DNA of 64,000 bases from Roseateles toxinivorans (GCF_004362525.1 NZ_SNXS01000008.1:62001-126000), one strand, 5' to 3'. Numbered from the stretch's first letter, positions 1 through 8,721 are shown. Notes: generated from the letters alone by a model not told the origin. Numbers and translations: made by a program.

Positions 1-1450
1 GCAGCAGGTTGAAGGCCAGGGCCAGCGACGAGAACACGCCGAACAGCAGGTAGTACAGGCACATGAACAGGGCCACGGCGCTGAAGCCGAAGATCACGCT
101 GTTGATGCCCTTGGCAATGTTCTCAGCGCCGAGGCTCGGGCCAATGGTGCGCTCTTCGATGATTTCCATCGGCGCGGCCAGCGAGCCGGCGCGCAGCAGC
201 AGGGCCGTGTCGGCCGCCTCGGTGGTGCTCATGCGGCCCGAGATCTGGAACTTGTTGCCAAGCTCGCTGCGAATCACCGGCGCGGTGATGACCTCGCCCT
301 TGCCCTTTTCGAACAGCAGGATGGCCATGCGCTTGCCGACATTCTCGCGGGTCACGTCCTTGAGGATGCGGCCGCCCTTGGCATCCACCGTCAGGTGCAC
401 GGCCGGCTCCTGGTTCTGGCCGTCGAAGCCCGCCTGGGCGTCGGTCAGGTTGTCGCCGGTGATGATGACCTGGCGCTTGACGATCAGCGGCGCGCCGCCG
501 CGTTCGACATAGCGCTCGGTGCCGAAGGGCACGGGCCCGGAGCCAACGGCCGCCGCGGCAGCCTCGGCACTGTCGTCCACCATGCGCATTTCCAGCGTGG
601 CGGTGCGACCGATGATGTCCTTGGCGCGGGCCGTGTCCTGCACGCCGGGCAGTTGCACAACGATGCGGTCCAGGCCCTGCTGCTGGATCACCGGCTCGGT
701 CGTGCCCAGCTCGTTGACACGGTTGTGCAGGGTGGTGATGTTCTGCTTCAGCGCGGTTTCCTGCACCGCCACGGCGGCGGCGGGCTTCAGCGCGCCGCTG
801 AGCTTGAACTCGGCGCCCTCGGGCAGCGGCGTCCACTGCACGTCGGGCACCTGGGTCGTCAGCAGTTCGCGGGCCTGGTTCAGCACCGCCTGGTCCTTGA
901 AACGCACATCGACGGTGTTGCCGTCGCGGGTGATGCCGGCATGACGGATGTTCTTGTCGCGCAGCAGGGTGCGCACGTCACCGGTCAGCGATTCGGCCTT
1001 CTTGGTCAGCGCCGTCTTCATGTCGACCTGCATCAGGAAGTGCACGCCGCCGCGCAGATCCAGGCCCAGGTACATGGGCAGGGCATGGAGCTGCGTCAGC
1101 CAGGTCGGCGAGCGCGACAGCAGGTTCAGCGCGACGATGTAGCTGGGGTCGGCCGGATCGGGATTCAGCGCCTTGCTGATCGCATCCTTGGCCTTGATCT
1201 GGGTGTCGGTGTCGGCAAATCGGGCCTTGGCCGAGTTGCCCTCGAACACCACGAAGTCGGGCTTGATGCTGGCCGCCGCCAGTGCCTTCTCTATCGGCGC
1301 GACGACGCTGGCGTCGAGTTTCAAGGTGGCACGGCCACTGGACACCTGCACGGCAGGCGCCTCGCCGAACACATTCGGCAGGGAGTAGATCAGGCCGATA
1401 AGCAGCGCGACCAACAGCATCGCGTACTTCCACAGCGGGTAACGGTTCAT
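1..1450 (-). CDS. secD: SecD, protein-export membrane protein (3' end outside window)
   Basis: Subunit of the SecDF-YajC complex that uses the proton gradient to help preproteins leave the Sec channel on the periplasmic side. About 483 codons are visible from an ATG at 1450; the C-terminal membrane segments run off the window. The protein opens MNRYPLWKYAML with one membrane helix, then has the SecD hallmark LGLDLRGGVHFLMQVD near residue 125. The large periplasmic P1 domain follows, ending in the conserved stretch EERTIGPSLGAENI before the next membrane helices begin. It lies 103 bases downstream of yajC on the same strand, the usual yajC-secD-secF order; secF would be beyond base 1. Identification is secure. 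Confidence 0.97.
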   Translation of the reverse strand, partial: MNRYPLWKYAMLLVALLIGLIYSLPNVFGEAPAVQVSSGRATLKLDASVVAPIEKALAAASIKPDFVVFEGNSAKARFADTDTQIKAKDAISKALNPDPADPSYIVALNLLSRSPTWLTQLHALPMYLGLDLRGGVHFLMQVDMKTALTKKAESLTGDVRTLLRDKNIRHAGITRDGNTVDVRFKDQAVLNQARELLTTQVPDVQWTPLPEGAEFKLSGALKPAAAVAVQETALKQNITTLHNRVNELGTTEPVIQQQGLDRIVVQLPGVQDTARAKDIIGRTATLEMRMVDDSAEAAAAAVGSGPVPFGTERYVERGGAPLIVKRQVIITGDNLTDAQAGFDGQNQEPAVHLTVDAKGGRILKDVTRENVGKRMAILLFEKGKGEVITAPVIRSELGNKFQISGRMSTTEAADTALLLRAGSLAAPMEIIEERTIGPSLGAENIAKGINSVIFGFSAVALFMCLYYLLFGVFSSLALAFNLL

Positions 1451-1553
1451 GGGAACTTCCTCAGCGGGCATCCAGGGCGCTCGCGCCCTGCAGGCTCGGA
1501 CGGATCAGGCCCGTCCGAGTGGGGCCGCAGCGGGCTGCGGCCAGGAGAACGAC

Positions 1554-1877
1554 TTACTTGACGGTGCCCTTGGGCAGCACCTGAACCACGGCCGAGCGCT
1601 GCACCTGCAACTCCACGCCATTGGCCACCTCCAGGCTCAGAAAGCTCTCGCCCAGCTTGGTGACCTTGCCCAGCAGGCCGCCCGAGGTGACGATCTCGTC
1701 GCCCTTGGCCAGGGCCTCGATCATCGCGCGGTGTTCCTTCTGGCGCTTCATCTGCGGGCGGATCATCACGAAGTACAACACCACGAACATCAGCACCAGG
1801 GGCAGCATGCTCAGCAGGCTGGACTCACCACCGGCGGCGGCACCGGTGGCCTGGGCAAAAGCGTCGGAAATAAACAT
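1554..1877 (-). CDS. yajC: YajC, preprotein translocase accessory subunit
   Basis: Small inner-membrane partner of SecDF. The 107-residue protein starts MFISDAFAQ at 1877, has one hydrophobic segment (LLSMLPLVLMFVVLYFVMI), then the YajC signature IRPQMKRQKEHRAMIEALAKGDEIVTSGG (given here in part only as family hallmark around residues 45-70) and a short soluble beta domain ending VLPKGTVK. Length is typical of the family. The frame stays open to 2111, but the upstream extension is proline/arginine-rich and lacks family similarity. A GAGG element lies just before the chosen ATG. It heads the yajC-secD transcription unit and is divergent from the GntR gene. Confidence 0.95.
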   Translation of the reverse strand: MFISDAFAQATGAAAGGESSLLSMLPLVLMFVVLYFVMIRPQMKRQKEHRAMIEALAKGDEIVTSGGLLGKVTKLGESFLSLEVANGVELQVQRSAVVQVLPKGTVK

Positions 1878-1930
1878 GAAAATCCTCGAAGAAGAGAGTC
1901 CGCCGGCGGCGGCATAAGCAAGGCAAAGCG

Positions 1931-1952
1931 CTGGCTTGACGCAGCAAGCCAG
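1931..1952. repeat. Perfect 8-bp inverted repeat in the yajC upstream region
   Basis: CTGGCTTG (1931-1938) and CAAGCCAG (1945-1952) are exact inverted repeats separated by six bases, about 55 bases before the yajC ATG. It could be a leader hairpin or an operator; nothing in the sequence decides between these. Confidence 0.5.
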
Positions 1953-2038
1953 CCCGAATCGGAATCGCGCATTGTATGCGGCGGGCCCGCCGCAGCCGGA
2001 GGCGCCGTTCCGAGGGTTCACCCCAGGCGAGCCCCGGC

Positions 2039-2067
2039 TTGACAAGGATCCCGGGCGTCGATATTCT
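2039..2067 (+). promoter_or_regulatory. Sigma-70-like promoter of the hydroxyproline operon
   Basis: A perfect -35 box TTGACA at 2039-2044 is followed after 17 bases by TATTCT at 2062-2067 (four of six -10 matches). It points toward the GntR gene at 2239 and would give a leader of about 165 bases. The inverted repeat ATATT-N5-AATAT at 2061-2075 covers the -10 box and is a candidate operator for the GntR protein; that assignment is inference. Confidence 0.55.
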
Positions 2068-2238
2068 TCAAATATATTAGAGCCCGAACAGGCACTCCAT
2101 GAGCACTCCACGGCAACCCGCGATGGCGATTCCGGCCCGGCCTATATCCGGCCGATGCGGCAAGCTTCAAGAGCAGGCCCGGCATGGAGGCAAAGCCCGA
2201 TACCCCGCCCGGGCCGCGCCTGCGATGATGCACGCCAG

Positions 2239-2910
2239 ATGAGCACCCAAGACACCCCCCAAGAAAGCTGCGAGCCCGACAAGCGCCGCGTCGCCGACCA
2301 GGCCTATGACGCGCTGGAGGCGATGATCTCGACCCTGGCGCTGAAGCCCGGCGCGCCCATCGTCGAGGCCGAGCTGATCGAGCGCACAGGCCTGGGGCGC
2401 ACGCCGACCCGCGAGGCACTGATGCGCCTGGTCTCCAACGGCCTGATCGTGCAGCAGCCGCGCCGCGGCCTGCGCGTCAGCGAGATCCGGCTGGCCGAGC
2501 ATCTGGACCTGATCGAGGCCCGCCGCGTGCTGGAGCGCCTGATCGCCGCCACCTCGGCCCGCCGCGCCACGCCGCAGCAGCGCCAGGACCTGCTGGCCTG
2601 CGCCGAGGCCATGGTCTGCGCCAGCCAGGCCTCGGACCTGACAGCCTATATGAGCTCGGACCAGGCGCTGGACCATGTCAACCACGCCGCCTGCCGCAAC
2701 CCCTTCGCCGTGTCGGCGGTGATACCAATGGCAATCCAGTGCCGGCGCTTCTGGTATGCCTACCAGCACCAGGGCGATATGACCGAGGGCGCGCGCTGCC
2801 ATATGGAGCTGGCCCAGGCCGTCGCCCAGGGCGAGCCCGAGCCGGCCGCAGCCGCCTCCGACGCGCTGATGGACTATCTGCGCGGCTATGCGCAGAAGGT
2901 CATCGCCTGA
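2239..2910 (+). CDS. GntR-family (FadR-type) transcriptional regulator of hydroxyproline genes
   Basis: A 223-residue DNA-binding regulator. Residues about 15-80 form the GntR winged helix (RVADQAYDALEAMI, then ELIERTGLGRTPTREALMRL), and the rest is an all-helical FCD-type effector domain. The start at 2239 (MSTQDTPQ) is preferred because translation upstream is low-complexity and unlike the family. It is followed 27 bases later by the hydroxyproline epimerase in the same direction, so it probably senses a hydroxyproline or pyrroline intermediate and controls its own operon. The ligand is inferred only from context. Confidence 0.85.
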   Translation: MSTQDTPQESCEPDKRRVADQAYDALEAMISTLALKPGAPIVEAELIERTGLGRTPTREALMRLVSNGLIVQQPRRGLRVSEIRLAEHLDLIEARRVLERLIAATSARRATPQQRQDLLACAEAMVCASQASDLTAYMSSDQALDHVNHAACRNPFAVSAVIPMAIQCRRFWYAYQHQGDMTEGARCHMELAQAVAQGEPEPAAAASDALMDYLRGYAQKVIA

Positions 2911-2937
2911 CACATTTCGCCTTTACCGTGCAAGCCC

Positions 2938-3885
2938 ATGCGATTCATTGATTCCCACACCGGCGGCGAGCCGACGCGCATCCTGATCAGCGGCGGCCCC
3001 GATCTCGGCCGCGGCAGCATGGCCGAGCGCCTGGCCGCGTTCCGCGAACGGCACGACAACTGGCGCAGCGCCATCGTCAACGAGCCGCGCGGTTCGGACG
3101 TGCTGGTCGGCGCCCTGCTGTGCGAGCCGCTGGAGGCCGACAGCGCCTGTGGCGTGATCTTCTTCAACAACGTCGGCTTTCTGGGCATGTGCGGCCACGG
3201 CACCATAGGCCTGGTCGCCACGCTGGCCTATCTGGGCCGCATCGCACCGGGTGTGCACAGCATCGAGACGCCCGTGGGCAAGGTCAGCGCCACCCTGCAT
3301 GAGGACGGCCGCGTCAGCGTCGCCAATGTGCCCTCGTACCGCCACGCCCGCAAGGTCGCCGTGCAGGTACCGGGCCACGGCCTGGTGCATGGCGACGTGG
3401 CCTGGGGCGGCAACTGGTTCTTTCTGTGCGAGGACCACGGCCTGAGCCTGGACCGCGCGCATATCGACGCACTGACCTCCTTCAGCTGGCGCATCCGCCA
3501 GGCCCTGCGCGAGCAGGGCGTGACCGGCGCTGGCGGCGCCGAGATCGACCACATCGAGCTGGTCGGCCCGGCCCAGGACCCGGCCAACGATGCACGCAAC
3601 TTCGTGCTGTGCCCCGGCAAGGCCTATGACCGCTCGCCCTGCGGCACCGGCACCAGCGCCAAGCTGGCCTGCGTGGCGGCCGACGGCAAGCTGCAGCCCG
3701 GCGCGCTGTGGCAGCAGGAGAGCGTGATCGGCAGCGTCTTCGCCGGCAGCTTCGAGCGCAGCGCCGCACTGCCCGAGGGCCATGTCTTGCCCACGATCCA
3801 GGGGCGCGCCTTCGTGAACATGGACGCCAACCTGGTGTTCCAACCGGGCGACCCCTTCGCCTGGGGCATCACATCATCCTCCTGA
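2938..3885 (+). CDS. 4-hydroxyproline 2-epimerase (proline racemase family)
   Basis: Interconverts trans-4-hydroxy-L-proline and cis-4-hydroxy-D-proline in the cytoplasm, the first step of bacterial hydroxyproline breakdown. The 315-residue protein has both catalytic cysteines: C85 in GMCGHGTIG and C235 in SPCGTGTSA. Having Cys rather than Thr at the second-motif catalytic position argues for epimerase/racemase and against trans-3-hydroxyproline dehydratase. The opening [13 protein letters not shown] is also family-typical. It sits between the GntR regulator and the dehydrogenase subunits; the next gene starts 10 bases after its stop, so these are co-transcribed. Proline racemase is the main alternative but is less likely given the neighbours. 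Confidence 0.92.
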   Translation: MRFIDSHTGGEPTRILISGGPDLGRGSMAERLAAFRERHDNWRSAIVNEPRGSDVLVGALLCEPLEADSACGVIFFNNVGFLGMCGHGTIGLVATLAYLGRIAPGVHSIETPVGKVSATLHEDGRVSVANVPSYRHARKVAVQVPGHGLVHGDVAWGGNWFFLCEDHGLSLDRAHIDALTSFSWRIRQALREQGVTGAGGAEIDHIELVGPAQDPANDARNFVLCPGKAYDRSPCGTGTSAKLACVAADGKLQPGALWQQESVIGSVFAGSFERSAALPEGHVLPTIQGRAFVNMDANLVFQPGDPFAWGITSSS

Positions 3886-3895
3886 CGGCCCGACC

Positions 3896-5014
3896 ATGAG
3901 AACCGCCGATGTGATCATCATCGGCGCCGGCATCATCGGTGCCGCCTGCGCACGCGCCTATGCGCGCCAGGGCCTGTCGGTCGCCGTGGTCGAGCCGGCG
4001 GCGGTGGGCGGTGGGGCAACTGCCGCCTCGATGGGCCATCTGCTGGTGGTCGATGCCGAGGGCAGCGCCGACGAGGCGGAGTTCGCCTTGTCGAGGCGCT
4101 CGGTCCGGTTGTGGCAGGACTGGCTTGATGAGTCGCGCGACCATGCCGCCCAGGCCGAGCATCAGGCCTGCGGCACGCTCTGGGTGGCCGCCGATGACGA
4201 GGAGATGGCGCTCGCTGCGCGCAAGCAGGCCTGGCTGACGGCACGCGGCCTGCAGGCCGAGTTGCTGGACGCCCATGCGCTGGCTCAAGTTGAACCGATG
4301 CTGCGCCCGGGCCTGGCCGGCGCGCTGCGGGTGCCTGGCGATGCCCGCGTCTATCCGCCCAAGGTCGCCCAGCGCTGGCTCGAAGAAGCCCGCGCCGAGT
4401 TGATACGCGGCGAGGTGGTCACGCTGGACGGCGCCGGCCTGCGCCTGGCCGATGGCCGCCAGCTCTGGGGCGCCCTGGTCGTGCTCTGCGCCGGCCTGGC
4501 CAGCCAGCGTTGGCTACCGCCCGGCTGCCTGCTGCCCAAGAAGGGCCAGCTGGCCATCACCCAGCGCCATCCCGATCTCGTCAAGCACCAGCTGGTCGAG
4601 CTCGGCTATATCAAGAAGGCCCATCTGGTCGATGAGGACACGGTGTCGTTCAACGTCCAGCCCCGGCCCGGCGGCCAGCTGCTGATAGGCTCGTCGCGCC
4701 AGGTCGGCCGCGAAGACCGGGCGCTGGATCTGCCCATGCTGCGCCAGATGCTGCAATGCGCCACCGGCTATCTGCCGGGCCTGGCCGAGCTCAGCCTGCT
4801 GCGCTGCTGGACCGGCATACGCCCGGCCAGTGCCGATGGTCAGCCCTTGATTGGTGCGCATCCGACGCTGCCGCGCGTCTGGCTGGCCACCGGTCACGAG
4901 GGTCTGGGCATCACCACCTCGCTGGCCAGCGCCGAGCTGCTGGCCGAGCTGAGCCTGGCCCAGGCGCCGACCCTGGACCCGCAGCCCTTTTCGCCCGCGA
5001 GATTCGCCGCATGA
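3896..5014 (+). CDS. FAD-dependent D-hydroxyproline dehydrogenase, DadA/HcnC-like subunit
   Basis: A 372-residue flavoprotein of the D-amino-acid dehydrogenase (DAO) fold with an N-terminal dinucleotide-binding motif GAGIIG at residues 10-15 and the C-terminal FAD contact GHEGLGITTS. In multi-subunit D-hydroxyproline dehydrogenases this chain oxidises cis-4-hydroxy-D-proline to 1-pyrroline-4-hydroxy-2-carboxylate. Its stop codon overlaps the ATG of the small [2Fe-2S] gene (ATGA), so the subunits are translationally coupled. Assignment of substrate rests on the preceding epimerase and the three-subunit arrangement; it resembles HcnC but the other hydrogen-cyanide synthase features cannot be separated by sequence alone. 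Confidence 0.87.
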   Translation: MRTADVIIIGAGIIGAACARAYARQGLSVAVVEPAAVGGGATAASMGHLLVVDAEGSADEAEFALSRRSVRLWQDWLDESRDHAAQAEHQACGTLWVAADDEEMALAARKQAWLTARGLQAELLDAHALAQVEPMLRPGLAGALRVPGDARVYPPKVAQRWLEEARAELIRGEVVTLDGAGLRLADGRQLWGALVVLCAGLASQRWLPPGCLLPKKGQLAITQRHPDLVKHQLVELGYIKKAHLVDEDTVSFNVQPRPGGQLLIGSSRQVGREDRALDLPMLRQMLQCATGYLPGLAELSLLRCWTGIRPASADGQPLIGAHPTLPRVWLATGHEGLGITTSLASAELLAELSLAQAPTLDPQPFSPARFAA

Positions 5015-5244
5015 CTCATCTGCACATCAATGGCAGGGCCTGCGAGGTGGCCGAGGGCATCACCGTCGCCGCCGCCTTGGCCCAGGCCGGCCTCGCGGCC
5101 ACCCGCGTCTCGATCAGCGGCCAGCCACGCGCCGCTTTTTGCGGCATGGGCCAGTGCCAGGAGTGCCGCGTCAGCATAGCTGGCCAGCCGCAGCGCCTGG
5201 CCTGCATGACCCTCGTTGCCGAGGGCATGCGGGTGGAGACCTAG
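5011..5244 (+). CDS. Small (2Fe-2S)-binding subunit of the D-hydroxyproline dehydrogenase
   Basis: A 77-residue plant-type ferredoxin-fold protein similar to HcnA. The four cluster ligands are visible: C44, C49 and C52 in FCGMGQCQECRV and C65 in RLACMT. It overlaps the flavoprotein gene by four bases and ends two bases before the start of the next flavoprotein gene. Such tiny subunits carry electrons between the two flavoproteins of heteromeric amino-acid dehydrogenases. The frame extends upstream to 4756, but the ATG at 5011 fits the domain boundary and the coupled overlap. Confidence 0.9.
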   Translation: MTHLHINGRACEVAEGITVAAALAQAGLAATRVSISGQPRAAFCGMGQCQECRVSIAGQPQRLACMTLVAEGMRVET

Positions 5245-5246
5245 AC

Positions 5247-6521
5247 ATGATCATCACAGCAGACCAGATCGTCGTCGGCGGCGGCCCGGCCGGCATCGCC
5301 GCCGTGCGCATCCTGCTGGCAGCAAAGCAGCGGGTGATCTGGATCGACAACCAGGCCCGGCCCGGCGGCCAGATCTGGCGTGGCGGCCCGGCCCGGCATG
5401 GCAGCGCCCTGGGGCGCAGCTGGGCACAGTCACTGGACAGGCTGCTGGCCGATCCGCAGCTGACCCATCTGCCAGGCCATGCGGTGGTTGCCGCCGAGAG
5501 GCCGCAGCAATTGCTGTTGCACGACAGCCAGGGTGGCGCCTCGCTGCGCGTGGGCGGCGCGCAGCTGCTGCTGGCCCTGGGCGCGCGCGAACGCTTCCTG
5601 CCCTTCCCCGGCTGGACCCTGCCCGGCATCACCGGCGCCGGTGGCCTGCAGGCGCTGGTCAAGGGCGGCTGGCCCATCAAGGGCCAGCGCGTCGTGCTGG
5701 CCGGCTCGGGTCCGCTGCTGCTGGCCTCGGCCGACACACTGCGCAGCGCCGGTGCCGATGTGGCCTGCGTGGCCGAGCAGGCCTCGTTCAAAGCATTGAG
5801 CGCCTTCGCCGCCGGTCTGCCCTCGGCCAAGCTGATGCAGGCCCTGGGGCTGCGCTGGCGCCTCAAGGGCATGGCCTACCGCACCGGCTGCTGGCCGGTG
5901 CGTGCGCTGGGCACTGCTGACGAACGCCAGGTGCGCGCCGTCGTGCTGACCGACGGCCAGCGCGAATGGGAGCAGCCCTGCGACGCACTGGGCCTGGGCT
6001 TCGGCCTCCTGCCGAACACCGAGCTGGCCGAGCTGCTGGGCTGCCGGATCGATGACGGTGCCATTGCCGTCGACAAGCGACTGCAAACCTCGCTGCCCCA
6101 GGTCTTCGCGGCCGGTGAATGCACCGGCATAGCCGGCGTCGACAAGGCCTTGCTGGAAGGCGAGTTGGCCGCCCACGCGATGCTGGGTGATGATCTGGCC
6201 CCATTCGCCAAACCCCACGCGCGGGCGCTGGCCTTCGGCCGCCTGCTGGCCCGGCACTTCGCGCTGCGCCCCGAGCTGCTGAAGCTGGCCGATGCCAAGA
6301 CACTGATCTGCCGCTGCGAGGACGTGGCCCTGGTCGATCTGAAGGCCTGGCCCGACTGGCGCGAGGCCAAGCTGCAGACGCGCTGTGGCATGGGCGCCTG
6401 CCAGGGCCGCATCTGCGGGCCCATCACCCACGATGTGCTGGGATGGCCGATGGCCGCAGGCCGCGGTCTGCGCGAGCCGCTGCAGCCGGCACCGATGCAC
6501 TGCTTTTTGAAAGAGGAATAG
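5247..6521 (+). CDS. FAD/NAD(P)-binding oxidoreductase with C-terminal [2Fe-2S] domain (HcnB-like dehydrogenase subunit)
   Basis: A 424-residue pyridine-nucleotide-disulfide-reductase-type flavoprotein, the third chain of the dehydrogenase. It begins MIITADQIVVGGGPAG with the FAD motif at residues 11-16, has a second nucleotide-binding stretch near VVLAGSGPLLL, the FAD motif VFAAGECTGIAG, and a Bfd-like C-terminal module with cysteines in CRCEDV and CGMGACQGRICG. The start at 5247 follows the previous stop by two bases. The operon ends here: the deaminase and aldehyde dehydrogenase that complete hydroxyproline catabolism are not in this window. Confidence 0.88.
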   Translation: MIITADQIVVGGGPAGIAAVRILLAAKQRVIWIDNQARPGGQIWRGGPARHGSALGRSWAQSLDRLLADPQLTHLPGHAVVAAERPQQLLLHDSQGGASLRVGGAQLLLALGARERFLPFPGWTLPGITGAGGLQALVKGGWPIKGQRVVLAGSGPLLLASADTLRSAGADVACVAEQASFKALSAFAAGLPSAKLMQALGLRWRLKGMAYRTGCWPVRALGTADERQVRAVVLTDGQREWEQPCDALGLGFGLLPNTELAELLGCRIDDGAIAVDKRLQTSLPQVFAAGECTGIAGVDKALLEGELAAHAMLGDDLAPFAKPHARALAFGRLLARHFALRPELLKLADAKTLICRCEDVALVDLKAWPDWREAKLQTRCGMGACQGRICGPITHDVLGWPMAAGRGLREPLQPAPMHCFLKEE

Positions 6522-6527
6522 CGCGCC

Positions 6528-7262
6528 CTACTCAAGAGCGTGTGCCACCACCCGGTTGCGCCCGCCGCTCTTGGCCTGGTAGAGCAGTGCGTCGGCCAGG
6601 CTCAGCGCCTCCAGCGGATTGCTGAGCTTGGCGGGCTGCACGGTGACCACGCCCAGGCTCACGGTCACGACCGGCGCCACAAGCGAGTTCGCATGCGGAA
6701 TCTGCAGGCCCTCGATGCCGGCGCGCAGGCGTTCGGCCAGCTGGGCGGCGCCGGGCGCCTCGGTCTCGGGCAGTATCACGGCGAACTCCTCGCCGCCGAA
6801 GCGCGCCGCCAGGTCGCTGCTGCGGCTGACCAGCTTGGCGATCGCCTCACCGACCTCGCGCAGGCACTCGTCGCCGGCCACATGGCCGTAGGTGTCGTTG
6901 AAGGCCTTGAAATGGTCGATGTCCAGCATGATCAGCGACAGCGGCGCACCCGAGCGCCGGTGCCGCGCGAACTCGGCCGCCAGCGTCTCGTCGAAGCGGC
7001 GGCGGTTGGGCAGCCGGGTCAGGCCATCGGTGAAGCTCAGGGTCTCGAGCTTGGCATTGGCCGCCTCCAGCGCCAAGGTGCGCTCGTGCACATGCTGCTC
7101 CAGCAGCGCCCGCTCCTCGGCCAGCGCCCGCAGGGCCCGGCGACGGCCCAGCATGCTGCGCACCAGGCCCCCGATCAACAGGCTCTGCAGCAACAGCAAC
7201 GCCGGCAGCCAAAGCATGCAGCCGCCGATTCCGAGCGTTTGAAGCCAGCTGTCGCAGCTCAT
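6528..7262 (-). CDS. Membrane-anchored diguanylate cyclase (GGDEF)
   Basis: Synthesises cyclic di-GMP from two GTP. The 244-residue protein has one N-terminal membrane helix (about residues 15-35), a short coiled coil (residues 42-75), then a full GGDEF domain starting SFTDGLTRLPNRRRF. The active-site signature is GGEEF at residues 156-160, a fully functional variant in other cyclases, and an inhibitory I-site RSSD lies at 147-150, so product inhibition is expected. No separate sensory domain is present. It is convergent with the hydroxyproline operon, six bases apart; a functional link is not evident. Confidence 0.93.
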   Translation of the reverse strand: MSCDSWLQTLGIGGCMLWLPALLLLQSLLIGGLVRSMLGRRRALRALAEERALLEQHVHERTLALEAANAKLETLSFTDGLTRLPNRRRFDETLAAEFARHRRSGAPLSLIMLDIDHFKAFNDTYGHVAGDECLREVGEAIAKLVSRSSDLAARFGGEEFAVILPETEAPGAAQLAERLRAGIEGLQIPHANSLVAPVVTVSLGVVTVQPAKLSNPLEALSLADALLYQAKSGGRNRVVAHALE

Positions 7263-7364
7263 CTGATGCCCTGACTCTCGCGTCGGCGGCGCGGGCCGCC
7301 GTTTCCTCTCTCGTTGATGATCCGGATTCTAGGCGGCTGCCGGGCCAGGCCCGATGGGTGGCCC
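7263..7364. other. Short intergenic region before the cyclase gene
   Basis: About 100 bases lie between the start of the cyclase and the end of the upstream hypothetical gene. It should hold the cyclase promoter, but no clear -35/-10 pair or terminator hairpin was recognised. Confidence 0.4.
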
Positions 7365-7958
7365 TCAGCGCCTCGCGTAGCGCGTGGCCGTCAGCGTCTC
7401 AGAGACAGCGCTGGTCTTGCTGTCCGCATAGCCAGCAGCCATCATCAGCCGGCGCACCGTGGCGTCAGCGAGACTCGCCTTGGAACCCTTGGGATGGATG
7501 ACCCACAGGTGGCGGGCATCCGGCAAGCCGGCATGGGCGGCGATGGCGTCAAGCAACTGGGCCTCGCTGCTCACCACCGCCAGGGCGACGTGGGCCTCGG
7601 CCGCCAGTTCGGTGCGGGCGTCCCGCAGCGCCTCCAGCAGCGCGGGCTCTTCGAGCGCACCGATGACCAGGCCTTTGTGCTCCAGGCTCAGGCCCAGCTT
7701 GTCGGCCAGGGTCGGTGGCGGTGTGGCGATCTTCTTAAGCCAGCTGGCCGCGGGTTTGGCGCCCAGCTCCAAAGCGACCGATTCACCGCCGGCCTCGAAG
7801 CACAGGCGCTCGCCCTCGACGTGCAGGCCGCTCAGCTCGGTCAGGGCATAGCGGCGCTTGAAGACGCCCCGCAGCAGCAGCGCGTCACTCTCCAGCAAGA
7901 CCTTGGCCTCGGCGCTCTGCTCGCCGACCCGGCACAGGCATTGCGCTTCGCGGCCCAT
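7365..7958 (-). CDS. DUF3052-like hypothetical protein at end of ABC transporter operon
   Basis: A 197-residue soluble protein of unknown function. The second half resembles the DUF3052 pattern: a central LADKLGLSLEHKGLVIGA stretch, then LWVIHPKGSKASL, a VRR helix and a C-terminal D-SKTSAVSETLTATRYARR motif. No membrane segment or signal peptide is seen. It begins one base after the LivF stop codon on the same strand, so it is transcribed with the transporter, but nothing shows it is part of it. The family assignment is from memory of the motif order and is moderate. Confidence 0.7.
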   Translation of the reverse strand: MGREAQCLCRVGEQSAEAKVLLESDALLLRGVFKRRYALTELSGLHVEGERLCFEAGGESVALELGAKPAASWLKKIATPPPTLADKLGLSLEHKGLVIGALEEPALLEALRDARTELAAEAHVALAVVSSEAQLLDAIAAHAGLPDARHLWVIHPKGSKASLADATVRRLMMAAGYADSKTSAVSETLTATRYARR

Positions 7959-7959
7959 C

Positions 7960-8718
7960 TCAGTCGGCCTGCGACGCCTTCTTGGCCGCCCCGAGATAGG
8001 TCTCGATCACCCGTGGGTCGCGGGCCAGGTCGGCGGCCTGGCCTTCCAGCGCAATTTCACCGGTCTCCAGCACATAGCCGTAGTCGGCGACTTCGAGTGC
8101 GGCGCGGGCGTTCTGCTCGATCAGGAGTATGGACACACCGCTATCGCGCAGGCGCTGGACGATGCGGAACACCTCCTTGACGATCAGCGGCGCCAGGCCC
8201 AGGCTGGGTTCGTCCAGCATCAAGACCTTTGGCTGGCTCATCAGCGCGCGGCCCACGGCCAGCATCTGCCGCTCGCCGCCCGACAGCGTGCCGGCCAGCT
8301 GGGCGCGGCGCTCCTTCAGGCGCGGGAACAGCTCGAACACTTTTTCCAGGCCGCCGCGCCAATCTCGCACACCCAGGCGCATCGGCCTGAAGCCGCCGAG
8401 CACCAGGTTGTCCTCGACGCTCATGGTCGAGAACAGCTCGCGCTTCTCGGGCACCAGGGCCAGGCCCTTCATGACCCTCTCTTCCAGGCTCAGCGAGGCA
8501 ATGTCCTCGCCGTCGAACAAGACCTGACCCTTGGCCGGCAGCACGCCCATCAGCGCGTTCAGGGTGGTGGACTTGCCGGCGCCGTTGGGGCCTATCACCG
8601 TCACCACGCTGCCCCGGGGCAGACGCAGATTCAGGCCGGACAGCACCTCGGCCTTGCCGTAACCAGCGTGCAGATCGCTGACGCTCAGCAGCAGATCGTG
8701 ATCAAGTGGCATGGTCAT
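7960..8718 (-). CDS. livF: LivF-type branched-chain amino acid ABC transporter ATP-binding protein
   Basis: One of the two ATPases of a Liv-type importer. The 252-residue chain has Walker A GPNGAGKST, the signature LSGGERQMLAVGRAL, Walker B VLMLDEPSLGL and the switch histidine region LLIEQN, all as in LivF. It is followed directly by the DUF3052-like gene and preceded three bases away by the fused LivMG gene. Substrate is not determined by sequence; relatives import leucine-type amino acids, amides or urea. The initiator could be the ATG at 8718 or the one six bases further in. Confidence 0.9.
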   Translation of the reverse strand: MTMPLDHDLLLSVSDLHAGYGKAEVLSGLNLRLPRGSVVTVIGPNGAGKSTTLNALMGVLPAKGQVLFDGEDIASLSLEERVMKGLALVPEKRELFSTMSVEDNLVLGGFRPMRLGVRDWRGGLEKVFELFPRLKERRAQLAGTLSGGERQMLAVGRALMSQPKVLMLDEPSLGLAPLIVKEVFRIVQRLRDSGVSILLIEQNARAALEVADYGYVLETGEIALEGQAADLARDPRVIETYLGAAKKASQAD

Positions 8719-8721
8719 GCT

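Larger units (their letters stand above)
1878..2238. other. Divergent intergenic region between yajC and the hydroxyproline regulator
   Basis: This 361-base gap separates divergent genes. It holds the inverted repeat at 1931-1952, and on the plus strand a good sigma-70 promoter at 2039-2067 with an AT-rich inverted repeat on its -10 box. No tRNA, small ORF with convincing features, or mobile element was seen. The gene tgt, which often precedes yajC in other proteobacteria, is absent. Confidence 0.7.

Noticed and set aside
2938-3885. trans-3-hydroxyproline dehydratase as identity of the racemase-family protein
   Set aside because: That enzyme has Thr in place of the second catalytic Cys; here C235 is present.
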